Assembly: GCF_000376565.1 (NCBI RefSeq)
Contig: NZ_BARG01000014.1
Coordinates: 62,001 to 126,000 of the forward strand
Length of the DNA: 64,000 bases
Source: Streptomyces hokutonensis
Lineage (GTDB): Bacteria > Actinomycetota > Actinomycetes > Streptomycetales > Streptomycetaceae
Direction of reading: 5' to 3'
Numbering within the stretch: position 1 is the stretch's first letter; every line of letters begins with the position of its first letter. The translations under genes and the position numbers were made by a program. Positions 10,801 to 20,307 of the stretch are shown here, in pieces. The notes beneath the pieces were generated by a model, which was given only the letters and a program-made list of their open reading frames with translations, did not search any database and was not told the origin of the DNA.

Positions 10801-13800
10801 CGGACCGGGCGTGCTCTACTCGTACGCCTCCCAGCCGATCGGCTCGGCGAAGGCCGCCGGCTTCTACACGCCGTCGATCTACGTCGGCACCGACGGCAAG
10901 CTGAACGCGGAGTTCTGGTACAGCGGCGGCATCAACCCGATCGTGTCCTCGGCGTCCGTGGCCGACGGCAAGTGGCACCACGTGGTGCTGAGCGCCGCCG
11001 GGAACTCGCAGACGCTGTTCCTGGACAACACGAAGGTGGGCTCGCGCACCGGCACCGTCTCCATCAAGAGCGCGGTCGCCTTCGGCAAGAACCAGGTCTT
11101 CAACTACCTCGGCACCGGCTTCCTGGGCGGCAGCTGGCCCGACGAGGGCCACAGCAGCACCACCGACGCCACCGGGTACGCGACCTACTTCAACGGCTCG
11201 ATCGCCGACGCGGCCTGGTACGGACGCCCGTTGGTGGCCGCCGACGTCAACGCCCTCTACCAGTACGGCACTCACTCGGCGTCCCTGCTCACCTCGGTCA
11301 AGCGGCCCTCGGGCAAGTCCTTCGCGACGATGACCTACGACCCGGCGACGACGGCCCTCACCCAGCTCACCGACGAGAACGGCGGCGTCTGGAAGCTCGC
11401 CGCGCCCACCGTCACCGGTTCCAGCCAGACGTACCGGGGCGCGGTCCTCGGCGGTGGACCGGCCGGCTACTACCGGCTCGGCGAGGCGGCCGGCGCGACC
11501 ACGGCCCTCAACGAGGTGCACGGCGGCAACGGCACGTACAGCGGGGTGACACTCGGCGCCACCGGCCCGTTCAGCGACGCCAAGGCCACGACGTTCAACG
11601 GCAGTTCCTCCTACGTCGAACTGCCGACGTCCGTGCAGTTCGGCACCAGCGACCGCAGTCTCGAACTCTGGTTCAAGACCGCCTCGCAGGGCGTCATCGT
11701 CGGCGCCCAGTCGGCGGCGATCTCCGGCGCGACCACCGTGTCCGGCACCTATGCGCCGCTGCTGTACGTCGGCAGCGACAACAAACTGCACGGCCACTAC
11801 TACTCGGGCAGCGGCTCCGCCGCGACGGCGTTCGGCTCGACCGGCACGGTCACCGACAACACCTGGCACCACGTCGCCCTCACGGCCTCCGGCGCCACCC
11901 AGACCCTGTACCTGGACGGCGTCCAGCAGTCCAGCTACTCCGGCACCCCGGCCGACCAGACCTACAACCACCTCTACCTCGGCGCCGGCTTCTCCAAGAG
12001 CTGGCTCGACTCCCCGGCGGACGTCAGCCACTTCACCGGTTCGATCGCCGACGCGGCCTTCTACCACACGGCGCTCACCGCGGCGGACGTAGCGGCGCAT
12101 GTCGAGGCGGCCAAGGACTCCGGCGGTCTGCTCCCGGTCGAGACGGTCAAGGTGACCTCGCCGACCACGTCGACGCTGACGTACACCTACGACGTCACCA
12201 ACGGAAACCGCGCCCTGACCGAGACCGACGGCCTCGGCAACAAGACCAGCTTCGGCTACGACACGGCCGGCTTCGAGCACACGGTCACCGACCCCAACGG
12301 CGCGGTCACCACCACCGGCCACGACGTCCGCGGCAACATCGTCTCGTCCACGTCCTGCCAGGACCAGGTCGCCAACAAGTGCAACACCGAGTACTACACG
12401 TACTACCCGGACGACACGACCGCCCAGCTGACCACCGCCGACCCGCGCAACGACCAGCTGCTGACCGAGCGCGACGGCCGTTCGGCGTCCGCGACCGACA
12501 ACACCTATCTGACGTCGTACACCTACGACTCGGCGGGCAACCAGACCGCCGTCACCGGCCCCGCCGTCCCCGGCTTCCCGTCCGGCCGCACCACGACCAC
12601 CGTCTACAGCGACGGCACCAGCACCTACCCGTCCGCCAACGGCGGAGTCGTGCCCAAGGGCCTCCCGGTCAGGACGGTCAGCCCCGGCGGCGCGGTCAAC
12701 TCCGTGGCGTACTTCACCAATGGCGACGTCGCCTCCACCACCGACGCCATCGGCCTGGTCACGTCGTACACCTACGACAACGTCGGCCAGGTCCTGAGCC
12801 AGAACGTCGTCTCCGACACCTACCCGGCCGGTCTGACCACCAGCTACGAGTACGACAAGAACGGCCAGGTCACCGCCGAGCACGACCCGAAGATCACCGA
12901 CCGCGTCCAGGGCGCCGACCACTCCGCCGTCTCCAGCACGGTCTACGACGACGACGGCGACGTCCTCTCCCAGACCGTCTCCGACGCCCAGGGCGGCGAC
13001 GCGCCGCGCACCGAGACCCAGACCTACGACGCCTACGACCGGCTGCTGACCGAGTCCGACGCCAACGTCGCGGCCGGTACGTCCTACGGCAACACGACGA
13101 CGTACACGTACGACACCTCCGGCAACAAGACCAAGGAGGTGACGAGCGCCGGCAACGAGACCGACTACACCTACGACGACAACGGCAACCTGCTCACGCA
13201 GAGCCTGATGTACACCGGCGACCCGGTCTCCCCGCAGACCGCCGCGAAGCTCGTCGAGTCCTCACGCGCCTACGACCCGGCCGGCCGGCTGGCCTCGGTC
13301 ACCGACGCGATGGGCAACACGACGTCGTACACCTACACCGACGACGGCCTCACCGCGACGGTGAAGAAGACCAGCTCCGACGGCACCAGCAGCTATGTCC
13401 TCGAGTCGGACGCCTACGACGCGGCCGGCAACCTGCTGACCCAGACGACCGACAACGGCGAGAACGTCACCCAGTTCACGGTCGACGCCTCCAGCCGCAC
13501 CACGTCCACGACCGTCGACCCGACCGGTGTCGACCGCGTGACGTCCGTGTCGTACACCCCGGACGACCAGGTCGCGACGGAGAACGACCACGACGCGACC
13601 GGTTACGACCGCACCACGACCGACACGTACGACGACATGGGCAATCTGCTCAGCGAGACGCTGTACGGCGACGCCTCCGGGCACCCGTCGGGCTGGTGGA
13701 AGCTGAACCAGACCTCCGGCCGGTCCGTCACCGACTCCTCCGGCACCGGCAACACCGTCACCGCAGGGTCGGGCGTGACCTGGTCGGACGACGCGGCCCA

Positions 13801-16800
13801 GTTCAGCGGCGACACCTCCGGCAACGGCGACATCGCCGCCACCAACGGACCGGTCCTGGACACCAGTTCCTCCTACACCGTCTCGGCGTGGGTGAAGCTG
13901 TCGGACACCTCGACCTTCCGCACCTTCGTCGCGCAGGGCGGCACCAACCGCTCCTCCTTCTACCTCCAGTACGCCTCCACCACGGGCGTCTTCCGTCTCA
14001 TCTCGCCCAGCCAGGACACCTCCGCCGCCCCGTCGGCGTACTACAGCGCCGCCGCCTCCAGCACCCCGGCGCTCAACACCTGGACCCAACTGGTCGGCTC
14101 CTTCGACGCGTCGACCGGCACCATGAGCCTGTACGTCAACGGCACCCTCGCGGGCACCGCCAACAACCCCGCCCCCTGGACCGGCGCGGGCCCGCTGTCC
14201 ATCGGCGGCGCGAAGACCGCCTCGGGCACCGTCAGCAACGCCGTGAACGGCGCGGTCAGCAACGTCCAGACCTACCAGCGGGCGCTGTCCACGAGCGAGA
14301 TCAACTCCTTGTACGGCAAGGGCCGTTCGGGCGGCACGGTCGGCTCCTCCGACCAGCAGACCACCAAGTACACGTACGACAAGCGCGGTCTGCCCACGTC
14401 CATGACGGACCCCGAACAGCACACCACCTCCTACGCGTACGACCAGGCGGGCAACCTCGCGGTCACCACCGCCCCGACGGTCCAGTCGGAGCCGGACGGC
14501 GTCGCCGCGAACGCCGCCCCCGTCAACCCGGTCACCTCCAGCGGCTTCAACACCTTCGGCGAGGCCGTCGCGGAGAAGGACCCGACCGGCCTGGTCACCA
14601 CCACGGCCTACGACGCCGTGGGCAACAAGGTCAGCGAGACCCTCCCGTCGTACACCCCCGCCGGAGCCTCAACTCCCAACGCGGGCACGACAGTCTGGAC
14701 GTACGACAGCGAGGGCAACCAGACCAGTGAGACCACACCGGGCGGCAGGACCACCTCCTACCTCTACGACCAGTTGGGCGACCTGGCCCAGATAACCGAG
14801 CCCGACGGCACGAAAACCCACGCCACCTACGACACCAACGGCGAACAGCGCACGGCCACGGACGGCACGGGCGCCCAGGCGCAGGCGACCTTCGACTACC
14901 TCGGCCGCCAGGTCACCTCCACCACCCTGGAGCGCTACCCCTCCACCCGCACGCTGACCACGACGAACTCCTACGCCGTCACCACCGGCAACCCCTACGG
15001 CGCCCACCTCTCCTCGACGACGAGCCCGGGCGGCGTGACCTCGACGTACGCCTACAACCGCGCGGGCGACGTCACGAAGACGACGGACGGCGCGGGCAAC
15101 TCCACGTCGTACGCCTACGACTTCGAGGACAACCCCACCAAGACGACGCTGGCGGACGGCAGTTACACGGTCACGGACTACAACGTCAACGACGACCCGA
15201 CGGCGACTCGCAGCTACGACACCAACGGCACGCTCCTGTACGGCACTTCGCAGCAGTACGACGGCAACGGCAACCTGACCGCGGCCACCGACGCCAACCA
15301 GCACACCACCCGCTGGACGTACGACGCGGCGGGCACGATCACCCAACAGGTGGAGCCGGTAGACGCCACGACCTCCATCACCACGTCCTTCGGCTACGAC
15401 GCGGCCGGCAACCGCACCCGCTTCACCGACGGCCGCGGCAACTCCTGGCGCTACGGCTACACCCCGTGGGGCCAGCAGGCGACGGTGACCGAGCCGACGA
15501 CGAGCCAGTACACCTCGGCCGCCGACACGACGACGACCTTCGCCTACGACGCGGACGGCAACGTCACCTCGGCGGTCGCCCCTGGTGGCGTCACGACGTC
15601 GATGACATACGACGCCAACGACCAACTGAAGACGATGACCGGCACCGGCGCGGAGGCGGCCTCGGCGAAGCACAGCTTCTCCTACGACGCCGACGGCCGC
15701 GTCACCTCGGCGGACACGGACGAGGCCGGCACGGTGGGCGCAGCGGACCACCAGGCGTCCACGCACGACGCGTTCACGTACGACGACCGCGGTGATGTGT
15801 TGTCGGCGTCGGGCTCGGCGGGCTCGTCGAGCTTCACGTACAACGACGACGGCTCGATGCTGAGCCGCACGGACGCGGCGGGCACCCAGTCGTACGGCTA
15901 CGACACGGCGGGCCGCCTGTCCACGCTGGACGACGCGGCGACCGGCACCCATCTGTCGTACACGTACGACCAGTTGAACGACCTGAAGACGATCAAGTAC
16001 GGCAGCACGGGCCAGACCCGAACGTTCACGTACAACAGCGCGCATGAGCTGTCGAACGACGTCATGGTCCAGGGCGCCTCGACTCTGTCTAGCTTCACCT
16101 ACGGCTACGACAACAACGGCAACCTGACGTCGAAGACGACGGCGGGTGTGACGGGTGCGTCGACCAACACGTACCAGTACGACTGGTCCGACCGCCTGAC
16201 GTCGTGGAACAACGGCTCGACGACGACGGCGTATTCGTACGACGCCTCGGGCAACCGGGTGCGGGTCGGCGCGGACGTCTACACGTACGACGCCCGAGAC
16301 CAGCTGACCTCGGACGGCACCAACTCCTACTCCTACTCGGCCCGCGGCACGATGACCCAGGAGTCGTCGACGGCGAACGGCACGGCCGCGTTCAAGACGG
16401 ACGCGTTCGGCGGCCAGATCGTCGCTGGCCCGCAGTCCTACACGCTGGACGCCCTGGGCCGGAACATCACGGACACCAACACGGCCGCGTCGTCGACCCG
16501 TACGTTCACCTACTCGGGCGCGGACAACACGATCGCGACGGACGGGGACGCGTCGTACACGTACGACCCGGCGGGCGGCCTGGTAGGCATCAAACAAACA
16601 GGCTCGTCGACTGGGGCCCTGGCCCTGACGGACCTGCACGACGACGTGGTAGGCACGTTCACGTCGGGTGCCACGTCCCTGTCGGGCTCGGCGACGTACG
16701 ACCCGCTGGGCAAGGTGACGGCGACGCTGTCGCTGATTGGCCACCTGGGCTTCCAGTCGGGCTGGACGGAACCGGGAACGGGCGACGTAGGCACGGCCTC

Positions 16801-18901
16801 ACGCTGGTACAACCCGAACACAGGCGAGTTCCTGAACAAGGACAGCGTGTCCCTGGACCCGAGCCCGGACTCGGTGGCAGCGAACCCGTTCGCGTACGTC
16901 GACGACAACCCGATGGTGGGCACGGACGAGTCGGGTCACTGTTCCTGGTGGACGGGTTCGTGCGAGGTGAAGGCCGCCAAGCACGTGGCCAAGAAGGCCA
17001 AGCACGTGGTCCACAAGGTCTACCACGCGGCCAAGCACGTGGCCCACAAGGTGGTTCACGCGGTGAAGCACGCGGCCCACAAGGTCGTCCACAAGGTGCA
17101 GGACGTGTACCGGGCGACGGTGCGGGTGACGAGGCGCGTCTACCACTACACGGTCAGACATGTGAAACGCGTGTATCACGCGGCGGTCCATGCGGTGCAT
17201 ACGGCGTATCACAAGGCATCGAGGGTCGCGCACCGCGTGGTCCACGCGGTGAAAAAGGCGGCACACAAGGTCGCCCACACGGTGAAGAAGGCGGCCAAGG
17301 CGGTAGCCCATGCGACGCGGACGGCCTACCACGCCACGGTGAAGGCGGTGAAGACCACCGCGAAGTTCGTCAAGAACCACGCGGCGGCCATCACGTCGAT
17401 CGTGGTCTCGACAGCGGTCTTCGCGGGCTGCGAGGCGGCTACGTGGGGCGTCGGCACGATTGGCTGCGCCGCTTTGGCGGGCGCGGCCGGCTCACTGGTC
17501 GAGCAGGGCTTCAAGTGCGCCCAGAACGGCGGCGGGGACTGCAGCGCGGGAGCGTTCGCGGGGTCGGCGGTCGAGGGCGCGGTGACGGGCGCGCTGGGCG
17601 GTGCGCTCGGTTCCCTGGGCGGAAAGCTCCTTGCGAAGGCGGCTCCGAAGGCGATGGAGGTCGTCGGGGGGCTGTTCGGGAAGGGGGCGACTGAAGCCGG
17701 GGAGGCCGGGGCTGCGGATGCCACGGATGAGGCGGCTTCGGCGGCGGAGGCTGAGGGGGCGGGAACCAAGTCGCAGTCGCAGTCGGAGGAGGCGGGTGAG
17801 AGCGAGTCGGGCTCGTCCTGCAAGGTCGGCAAACCCAATGCCGAGCCGCACAGCTTCACCGGTGCGACGCGGGTGTTGATGGCCGACGGTGCTACGAAGG
17901 CTATCGACCAGGTGAAGGTGGGCGACACGATCGCCAACTCGGTGCCGGGTGTGACGGGTACGGAGGCGCACAAGGTCACCGCGGTGATTGTGACGCACAC
18001 GGACCACGACTTCGTAGACCTGACCGTCAAGGCGACGGCCGAGTCCGGAGCGAAGCAGGGCGTGAAGGACGGCGCGAAGTCCCTGGCCAAGAAGGTCGCC
18101 CGCAAGGCGGCGTTCGGCCTGGCGGCATCGGCGGCGGTACTGGGGGCCTTGGGCGCGAGCCACGGCCACGGCACCGCGCAGGAGCCGACGACCAAAACGG
18201 TCGCGGCGGTCTCCTCGGCAACGCCCGGAGAGAACACCAAGGCTGCCGAGGCCACGTCCGACGCGCGGGGCGCGCACCTGACGACGACCTTCCACCACCC
18301 GTTCTACGACGAGACCCAGTCTGCATTCGTCGAAGGCAAGGATCTGAAGGCCGGTGACGTCCTCCAGACTCCGACCGGTACTGCCGAGGTCACTGGGGTT
18401 CGTCTCTACCACGCGAACACCACTACCTACGACCTGACCATCGGCAGCCTCCACACCTACTATGTGGAGGCTGGCACAACGCCGGTCCTGGTCCATAACA
18501 CCAACGCTGGCAATCCCCAGTGTGGTGTGCAGCTCCCGCTGTTTGTATTGCGGGACGGAGAAGTTGCTTCGCCGGCGCAGATGGCAGCGAGTAAGGGCGG
18601 GCCGACGGCTGGAAGGAATGTCACACGCACGATCCGAAACAAAATGATTGCTGAAGCGCAGGAGGAGGGCGACGGGACGCTGCAGTGCTGGCGTTGCGGA
18701 ATGAAAACCGCCAATCCGGATAACGTGCAGATTGGACACGTAAATACGCCGAGGAGTGGTGGTGGTAATCTGGAGTCAGAGAACCTCTGCATAGAAGGCG
18801 CCGCATGCAATAGTAGTGCGCAGGACAGGGGGGCTCCTTCTAGAGGGAAATCATGTGCTGAACGAGGAGGGTGTGGTGCTGGATTTGGAAGATTCGACTA
18901 A
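7859..18901 (+). CDS. giant secreted RHS/YD-repeat polymorphic toxin with LamG, Hint and HNH-type tip
   Basis: About 3,680 residues. The GTG at 7859 is chosen because GGAG (7847-7850) precedes it by 8 bases and it begins an Arg-rich signal peptide (cleavage expected after AMA, residue 41). Order: DNRLRE-like beta domain (about 370-550), fibronectin-like segment (550-650), RHS entry region with VERDYNSRDPRWTGAFGSGW (about 690), LamG-like lectin domains (about 895-1137, 1188-1418, 1940-2158) interleaved with many YD repeats up to about residue 2950, RHS core motif SRWYNPNTGEF (about 2982), a Lys/His/Ala/Val-rich helical stretch (3035-3175), a hydrophobic segment, a Hint domain (about 3328-3548; begins FTGATRVLMADG, ends VLVHNTN) and a variable tip. 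The tip has CWRCG, IGHV and a GGGN...NLC...CN pattern, an HNH/GH-type nuclease signature. Known role of such proteins: RHS shell encases the toxin and Hint cleavage releases it. Target and delivery are inferred. Confidence 0.9.
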   Translation: MRIRLARRVRPPRRTRRARRGVALLLLTALALMWTTQQAMADGVELHAVDVSLPSLSSLTAWLKDPHWGRLPSEKSGTAAGKRHRVSAAATEAHQGAGRKPGKGKGELAAYHAHSASVKRGKSAAGKAGFNAKTSKRDAGKSSRTDTVFDNADGSITRQISPTPVNYQVGKGRWAPIDVDVRAGPDGRWHEKANSVGVDFAAKADDSTLVSLSPDAQHTVSYGLKDAQAVKGTVDGGSRVTYPEVLTDTDLQVAPTATGVKEAVVLHSADAGNSWTFPLHLKGLTPVQNKDGSIVLRDSAGKTVERVPPSYAYDSKVDPRSGDPTTTHDVTTTLVRDGSGYALRITLDDTWLKDTHRVFPVTVDPTVTDGWTTTYAESGSDATGDHSYEQTIKVGSYDSGTHSAASYVNHWDTAWDDTGLTVTAAKLELFDTWAATCTAERFDVALVTQAWTPEGVTSYPGPSYGASIGNLTPTVPNACANTSADRSVGDTVDVTLSTSAIQGWFSGTTADYGLALYASTSDAAHWKQFGSFNDPSLGPKLIVTYTGNTAPQLYEQFPADNAVVGTTTPELTAWAGGANSTSGSANKYQFKVYDANNALVVDSGLVSTGDWTVPAGKLAWGKNYNWEVQAYDATTGLYSPADPYELSVQVPQPVITSGLSQNSSDHGFDASIGNYTTSDTDASISTVGPSLDVERDYNSRDPRWTGAFGSGWSSIFDARATEQYSAAGAVTSVNVTYPDGSQVGYGKNSDGTFAPGTGRWATFTTVSAGGYSLTDKDDTVYAFTTLLTTGNYGLTSVTDANGRSISLTWTSGHVTQMKSNVSGRTLTLTWSTPSGALAAHVATVTTDPVTAGTASTALTWNYGYTGDQLTTVCAPLSTTKCTTYGYTTGSQYQNASLDLDPSAAWPLTESSGTTAKDAVLANEGTKNATYENVTLGAAGPLTGSSSTAATFNGTTSDVALPKNTGNDTDSGALSLWFKTSAGPGVLYSYASQPIGSAKAAGFYTPSIYVGTDGKLNAEFWYSGGINPIVSSASVADGKWHHVVLSAAGNSQTLFLDNTKVGSRTGTVSIKSAVAFGKNQVFNYLGTGFLGGSWPDEGHSSTTDATGYATYFNGSIADAAWYGRPLVAADVNALYQYGTHSASLLTSVKRPSGKSFATMTYDPATTALTQLTDENGGVWKLAAPTVTGSSQTYRGAVLGGGPAGYYRLGEAAGATTALNEVHGGNGTYSGVTLGATGPFSDAKATTFNGSSSYVELPTSVQFGTSDRSLELWFKTASQGVIVGAQSAAISGATTVSGTYAPLLYVGSDNKLHGHYYSGSGSAATAFGSTGTVTDNTWHHVALTASGATQTLYLDGVQQSSYSGTPADQTYNHLYLGAGFSKSWLDSPADVSHFTGSIADAAFYHTALTAADVAAHVEAAKDSGGLLPVETVKVTSPTTSTLTYTYDVTNGNRALTETDGLGNKTSFGYDTAGFEHTVTDPNGAVTTTGHDVRGNIVSSTSCQDQVANKCNTEYYTYYPDDTTAQLTTADPRNDQLLTERDGRSASATDNTYLTSYTYDSAGNQTAVTGPAVPGFPSGRTTTTVYSDGTSTYPSANGGVVPKGLPVRTVSPGGAVNSVAYFTNGDVASTTDAIGLVTSYTYDNVGQVLSQNVVSDTYPAGLTTSYEYDKNGQVTAEHDPKITDRVQGADHSAVSSTVYDDDGDVLSQTVSDAQGGDAPRTETQTYDAYDRLLTESDANVAAGTSYGNTTTYTYDTSGNKTKEVTSAGNETDYTYDDNGNLLTQSLMYTGDPVSPQTAAKLVESSRAYDPAGRLASVTDAMGNTTSYTYTDDGLTATVKKTSSDGTSSYVLESDAYDAAGNLLTQTTDNGENVTQFTVDASSRTTSTTVDPTGVDRVTSVSYTPDDQVATENDHDATGYDRTTTDTYDDMGNLLSETLYGDASGHPSGWWKLNQTSGRSVTDSSGTGNTVTAGSGVTWSDDAAQFSGDTSGNGDIAATNGPVLDTSSSYTVSAWVKLSDTSTFRTFVAQGGTNRSSFYLQYASTTGVFRLISPSQDTSAAPSAYYSAAASSTPALNTWTQLVGSFDASTGTMSLYVNGTLAGTANNPAPWTGAGPLSIGGAKTASGTVSNAVNGAVSNVQTYQRALSTSEINSLYGKGRSGGTVGSSDQQTTKYTYDKRGLPTSMTDPEQHTTSYAYDQAGNLAVTTAPTVQSEPDGVAANAAPVNPVTSSGFNTFGEAVAEKDPTGLVTTTAYDAVGNKVSETLPSYTPAGASTPNAGTTVWTYDSEGNQTSETTPGGRTTSYLYDQLGDLAQITEPDGTKTHATYDTNGEQRTATDGTGAQAQATFDYLGRQVTSTTLERYPSTRTLTTTNSYAVTTGNPYGAHLSSTTSPGGVTSTYAYNRAGDVTKTTDGAGNSTSYAYDFEDNPTKTTLADGSYTVTDYNVNDDPTATRSYDTNGTLLYGTSQQYDGNGNLTAATDANQHTTRWTYDAAGTITQQVEPVDATTSITTSFGYDAAGNRTRFTDGRGNSWRYGYTPWGQQATVTEPTTSQYTSAADTTTTFAYDADGNVTSAVAPGGVTTSMTYDANDQLKTMTGTGAEAASAKHSFSYDADGRVTSADTDEAGTVGAADHQASTHDAFTYDDRGDVLSASGSAGSSSFTYNDDGSMLSRTDAAGTQSYGYDTAGRLSTLDDAATGTHLSYTYDQLNDLKTIKYGSTGQTRTFTYNSAHELSNDVMVQGASTLSSFTYGYDNNGNLTSKTTAGVTGASTNTYQYDWSDRLTSWNNGSTTTAYSYDASGNRVRVGADVYTYDARDQLTSDGTNSYSYSARGTMTQESSTANGTAAFKTDAFGGQIVAGPQSYTLDALGRNITDTNTAASSTRTFTYSGADNTIATDGDASYTYDPAGGLVGIKQTGSSTGALALTDLHDDVVGTFTSGATSLSGSATYDPLGKVTATLSLIGHLGFQSGWTEPGTGDVGTASRWYNPNTGEFLNKDSVSLDPSPDSVAANPFAYVDDNPMVGTDESGHCSWWTGSCEVKAAKHVAKKAKHVVHKVYHAAKHVAHKVVHAVKHAAHKVVHKVQDVYRATVRVTRRVYHYTVRHVKRVYHAAVHAVHTAYHKASRVAHRVVHAVKKAAHKVAHTVKKAAKAVAHATRTAYHATVKAVKTTAKFVKNHAAAITSIVVSTAVFAGCEAATWGVGTIGCAALAGAAGSLVEQGFKCAQNGGGDCSAGAFAGSAVEGAVTGALGGALGSLGGKLLAKAAPKAMEVVGGLFGKGATEAGEAGAADATDEAASAAEAEGAGTKSQSQSEEAGESESGSSCKVGKPNAEPHSFTGATRVLMADGATKAIDQVKVGDTIANSVPGVTGTEAHKVTAVIVTHTDHDFVDLTVKATAESGAKQGVKDGAKSLAKKVARKAAFGLAASAAVLGALGASHGHGTAQEPTTKTVAAVSSATPGENTKAAEATSDARGAHLTTTFHHPFYDETQSAFVEGKDLKAGDVLQTPTGTAEVTGVRLYHANTTTYDLTIGSLHTYYVEAGTTPVLVHNTNAGNPQCGVQLPLFVLRDGEVASPAQMAASKGGPTAGRNVTRTIRNKMIAEAQEEGDGTLQCWRCGMKTANPDNVQIGHVNTPRSGGGNLESENLCIEGAACNSSAQDRGAPSRGKSCAERGGCGAGFGRFD
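16960..17390 (+). repeat. Lys/His/Ala/Val-rich degenerate repeat within the RHS gene
   Basis: About 140 codons read as variations of AKHVVHKV and AHKVVHAVKH, followed by alternations of KKAAHKV. The periodic spacing of Lys and His against Val and Ala suggests a long amphipathic, positively charged helix joining the RHS shell to the Hint domain. It may contact membrane or nucleic acid or pack the passenger; this is inference. Confidence 0.75.
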
Positions 18902-19352
18902 TCCACGTGGATTCATCGGACTGCCGCTAAAAGTAGAGTCTGAAGACGGAGCCACCGCTGACGAGATGGTGGCCACCTCTCGGCTCACTGCGACTCGCTA
19001 CCTTGTGCGCCTGTCGCCGGGTTTCTACAGAGGAATTGCGGCGGACGATGAGATTGAATATGACCCAATCTCCAAGAGCGCGAAAGTGGTCACGCGCGGT
19101 GGAAATATCGCAATCCAGATCTTCCACGAAGGGATCTCCAGTGGGCTTGTCGAGTCCTTCAAAAAGAGGGTTGTAGCGATTGGTGGAAGGGTTGACGGCG
19201 AGCTGGAAACATTGCTTGTCATCACCTTCCCGATCGGGATTGGGTTTCCCGCCATTGAATCACTTATGGCCACGCTTCCGGAGAGTGGTATCGAGTGGGA
19301 GTATGGGAATGTCTATGGTGAAGATGGCGAACCGCTAGGTTGGTGGGAATAG
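18876..19352 (+). CDS. DUF4265-like protein, likely immunity protein
   Basis: A 158-residue cytoplasmic protein. The body (VRLSPGFYRGIAADDEIEYDP, VVTRGGNIAIQIFHE, LVITFPIGIGFPAIESLM, WEYGNVYGEDGEPLGWW) matches my memory of DUF4265, a family frequently found beside toxins. The start is taken as GTG 18876, 5 bases after GGAGG (18866-18870), so the gene overlaps the end of the RHS gene by 26 bases in another frame. GTG at 18855 or 18873 are alternatives. This overlap and the order toxin tip then small gene are the standard toxin-immunity layout, so neutralising the HNH tip is the best guess. GC is visibly lower than the core genes. Confidence 0.7.
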   Translation: MLDLEDSTNPRGFIGLPLKVESEDGATADEMVATSRLTATRYLVRLSPGFYRGIAADDEIEYDPISKSAKVVTRGGNIAIQIFHEGISSGLVESFKKRVVAIGGRVDGELETLLVITFPIGIGFPAIESLMATLPESGIEWEYGNVYGEDGEPLGWWE

Positions 19353-19426
19353 GGACCCTCTCCAACGCAGGGCTCGGCGTTCTCCCCCGGATATCTGTTT
19401 CGTGGCGGCCTCATGAAGGATTTCTG

Positions 19427-19633
19427 GTGAAGATCGCAGAGATCGAGATCTTTCTGAACTATGGCCACCTTGTGATTGGTTCGGTTGGCGATCCGGATTT
19501 TGACCTGCTGGTGGCTGAGCGGCAGACGAGCGACATAAACCATGTGAAAGTGATCACGCGCGCCCAGATCGCGCCAGTGAGGATCCGGGTGTGGCGTGGC
19601 GCCGCGCCCGGCCAGGCAGGTCTTCACCGGTGA
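19427..19633 (+). CDS. N-terminal part of a split hypothetical protein
   Basis: Starts at GTG 19427 with GAAGGA (19415-19420) 6 bases upstream. The 68 codons read as a beta-rich segment (IEIFLNYGHLVIGSVGDPDFDLLVAER ... VRIRVWRGAAPGQ) and stop at TGA 19633. The sense continues in the +1 frame as ARQVFTGDVQLATGYMTL (gene at 19596), so the two are probably one gene with a one-base indel at about 19605-19622. Position directly after the DUF4265 gene suggests cargo of the toxin module. The family is not recognised. Confidence 0.5.
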   Translation: MKIAEIEIFLNYGHLVIGSVGDPDFDLLVAERQTSDINHVKVITRAQIAPVRIRVWRGAAPGQAGLHR

Positions 19634-20174
19634 CGTGCAACTTGCCACGGGTTATATGACTCTGAGGGAATCATCCGAGCCGCCGTTCTTTTCGTGGCCA
19701 GTGACCAGCCCTGGGAAGCAAGTCACACTGTCGGTCGGCGCCGATGCCTGGGATCGGGCCACGGATGTCACTGTCGTTGTAGACCCCGATGTCGATTCCA
19801 TGCCTGATGTGATGAGCAGGAAGGCTTTCGTTGATTCGGTAGCTGCGGTCGAATCTCTGGCACAGATCGACCATGTACTGAACGGCCATAACTACCCCGT
19901 CGATCGCCTCGCGACAGCGATGCGAATTCTGATGCATGCTTCGCAGGGAGGTGTTTCAGAAGCGCGAATCCGATATGGAATCGCTTCCGTGATGGAATGG
20001 CTCAAATGGCTGCATCATGCTATTTCCCCGAGGCTGATCGAAAGCGCGTCTGAGATTATCCGCGGTGGCCTCGGGAGTGGCACTGATCCGGGGGAAGCGG
20101 AAGCATATGCAGTTATTGCTAGTGTTTCCTCGGCTTTGGGTATCAGTGTCGATGATTTTCTCATGGCTCGATGA
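19596..20174 (+). CDS. C-terminal part of a split hypothetical protein
   Basis: The frame opens at GTG 19596, overlapping the upstream part by 38 bases. The first half completes a beta-sandwich (VFTGDVQLATGYMTLRES ... VTSPGKQVTLSVGAD). The second half, from about base 19810, is helical (YPVDRLATAMRILMHASQGGVSEARIRYGIASVMEWLKWL). No export signal or catalytic motif is seen. It could be a second immunity or orphan protein of the RHS island. It may be expressed as a separate protein by translational coupling, but a frame break in a single gene of about 248 codons is the simpler reading. Confidence 0.5.
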   Translation: MAPRPARQVFTGDVQLATGYMTLRESSEPPFFSWPVTSPGKQVTLSVGADAWDRATDVTVVVDPDVDSMPDVMSRKAFVDSVAAVESLAQIDHVLNGHNYPVDRLATAMRILMHASQGGVSEARIRYGIASVMEWLKWLHHAISPRLIESASEIIRGGLGSGTDPGEAEAYAVIASVSSALGISVDDFLMAR

Positions 20175-20307
20175 TGTGGATCTCCAGGTAAAATGCCAGA
20201 ATCAGGCATGCAGGTTCCGGATTTACCCGTTGTAGAGATGGTGATGAAGTACCGTTCAAAACCGGGCGTGCTGGCGTCGTTTCACAGCCGGAGTAGGTGA
20301 AGGAATT

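Noticed and set aside
10079..12922. Long minus-strand frame inside the RHS gene
   Set aside because: Shadow of the repetitive, GC-rich coding strand; no start context or motif.
12170..16700. Possible CRISPR-like or satellite repeats from regularly recurring motifs
   Set aside because: These are in-frame YD-repeat codons, not identical repeats with spacers.
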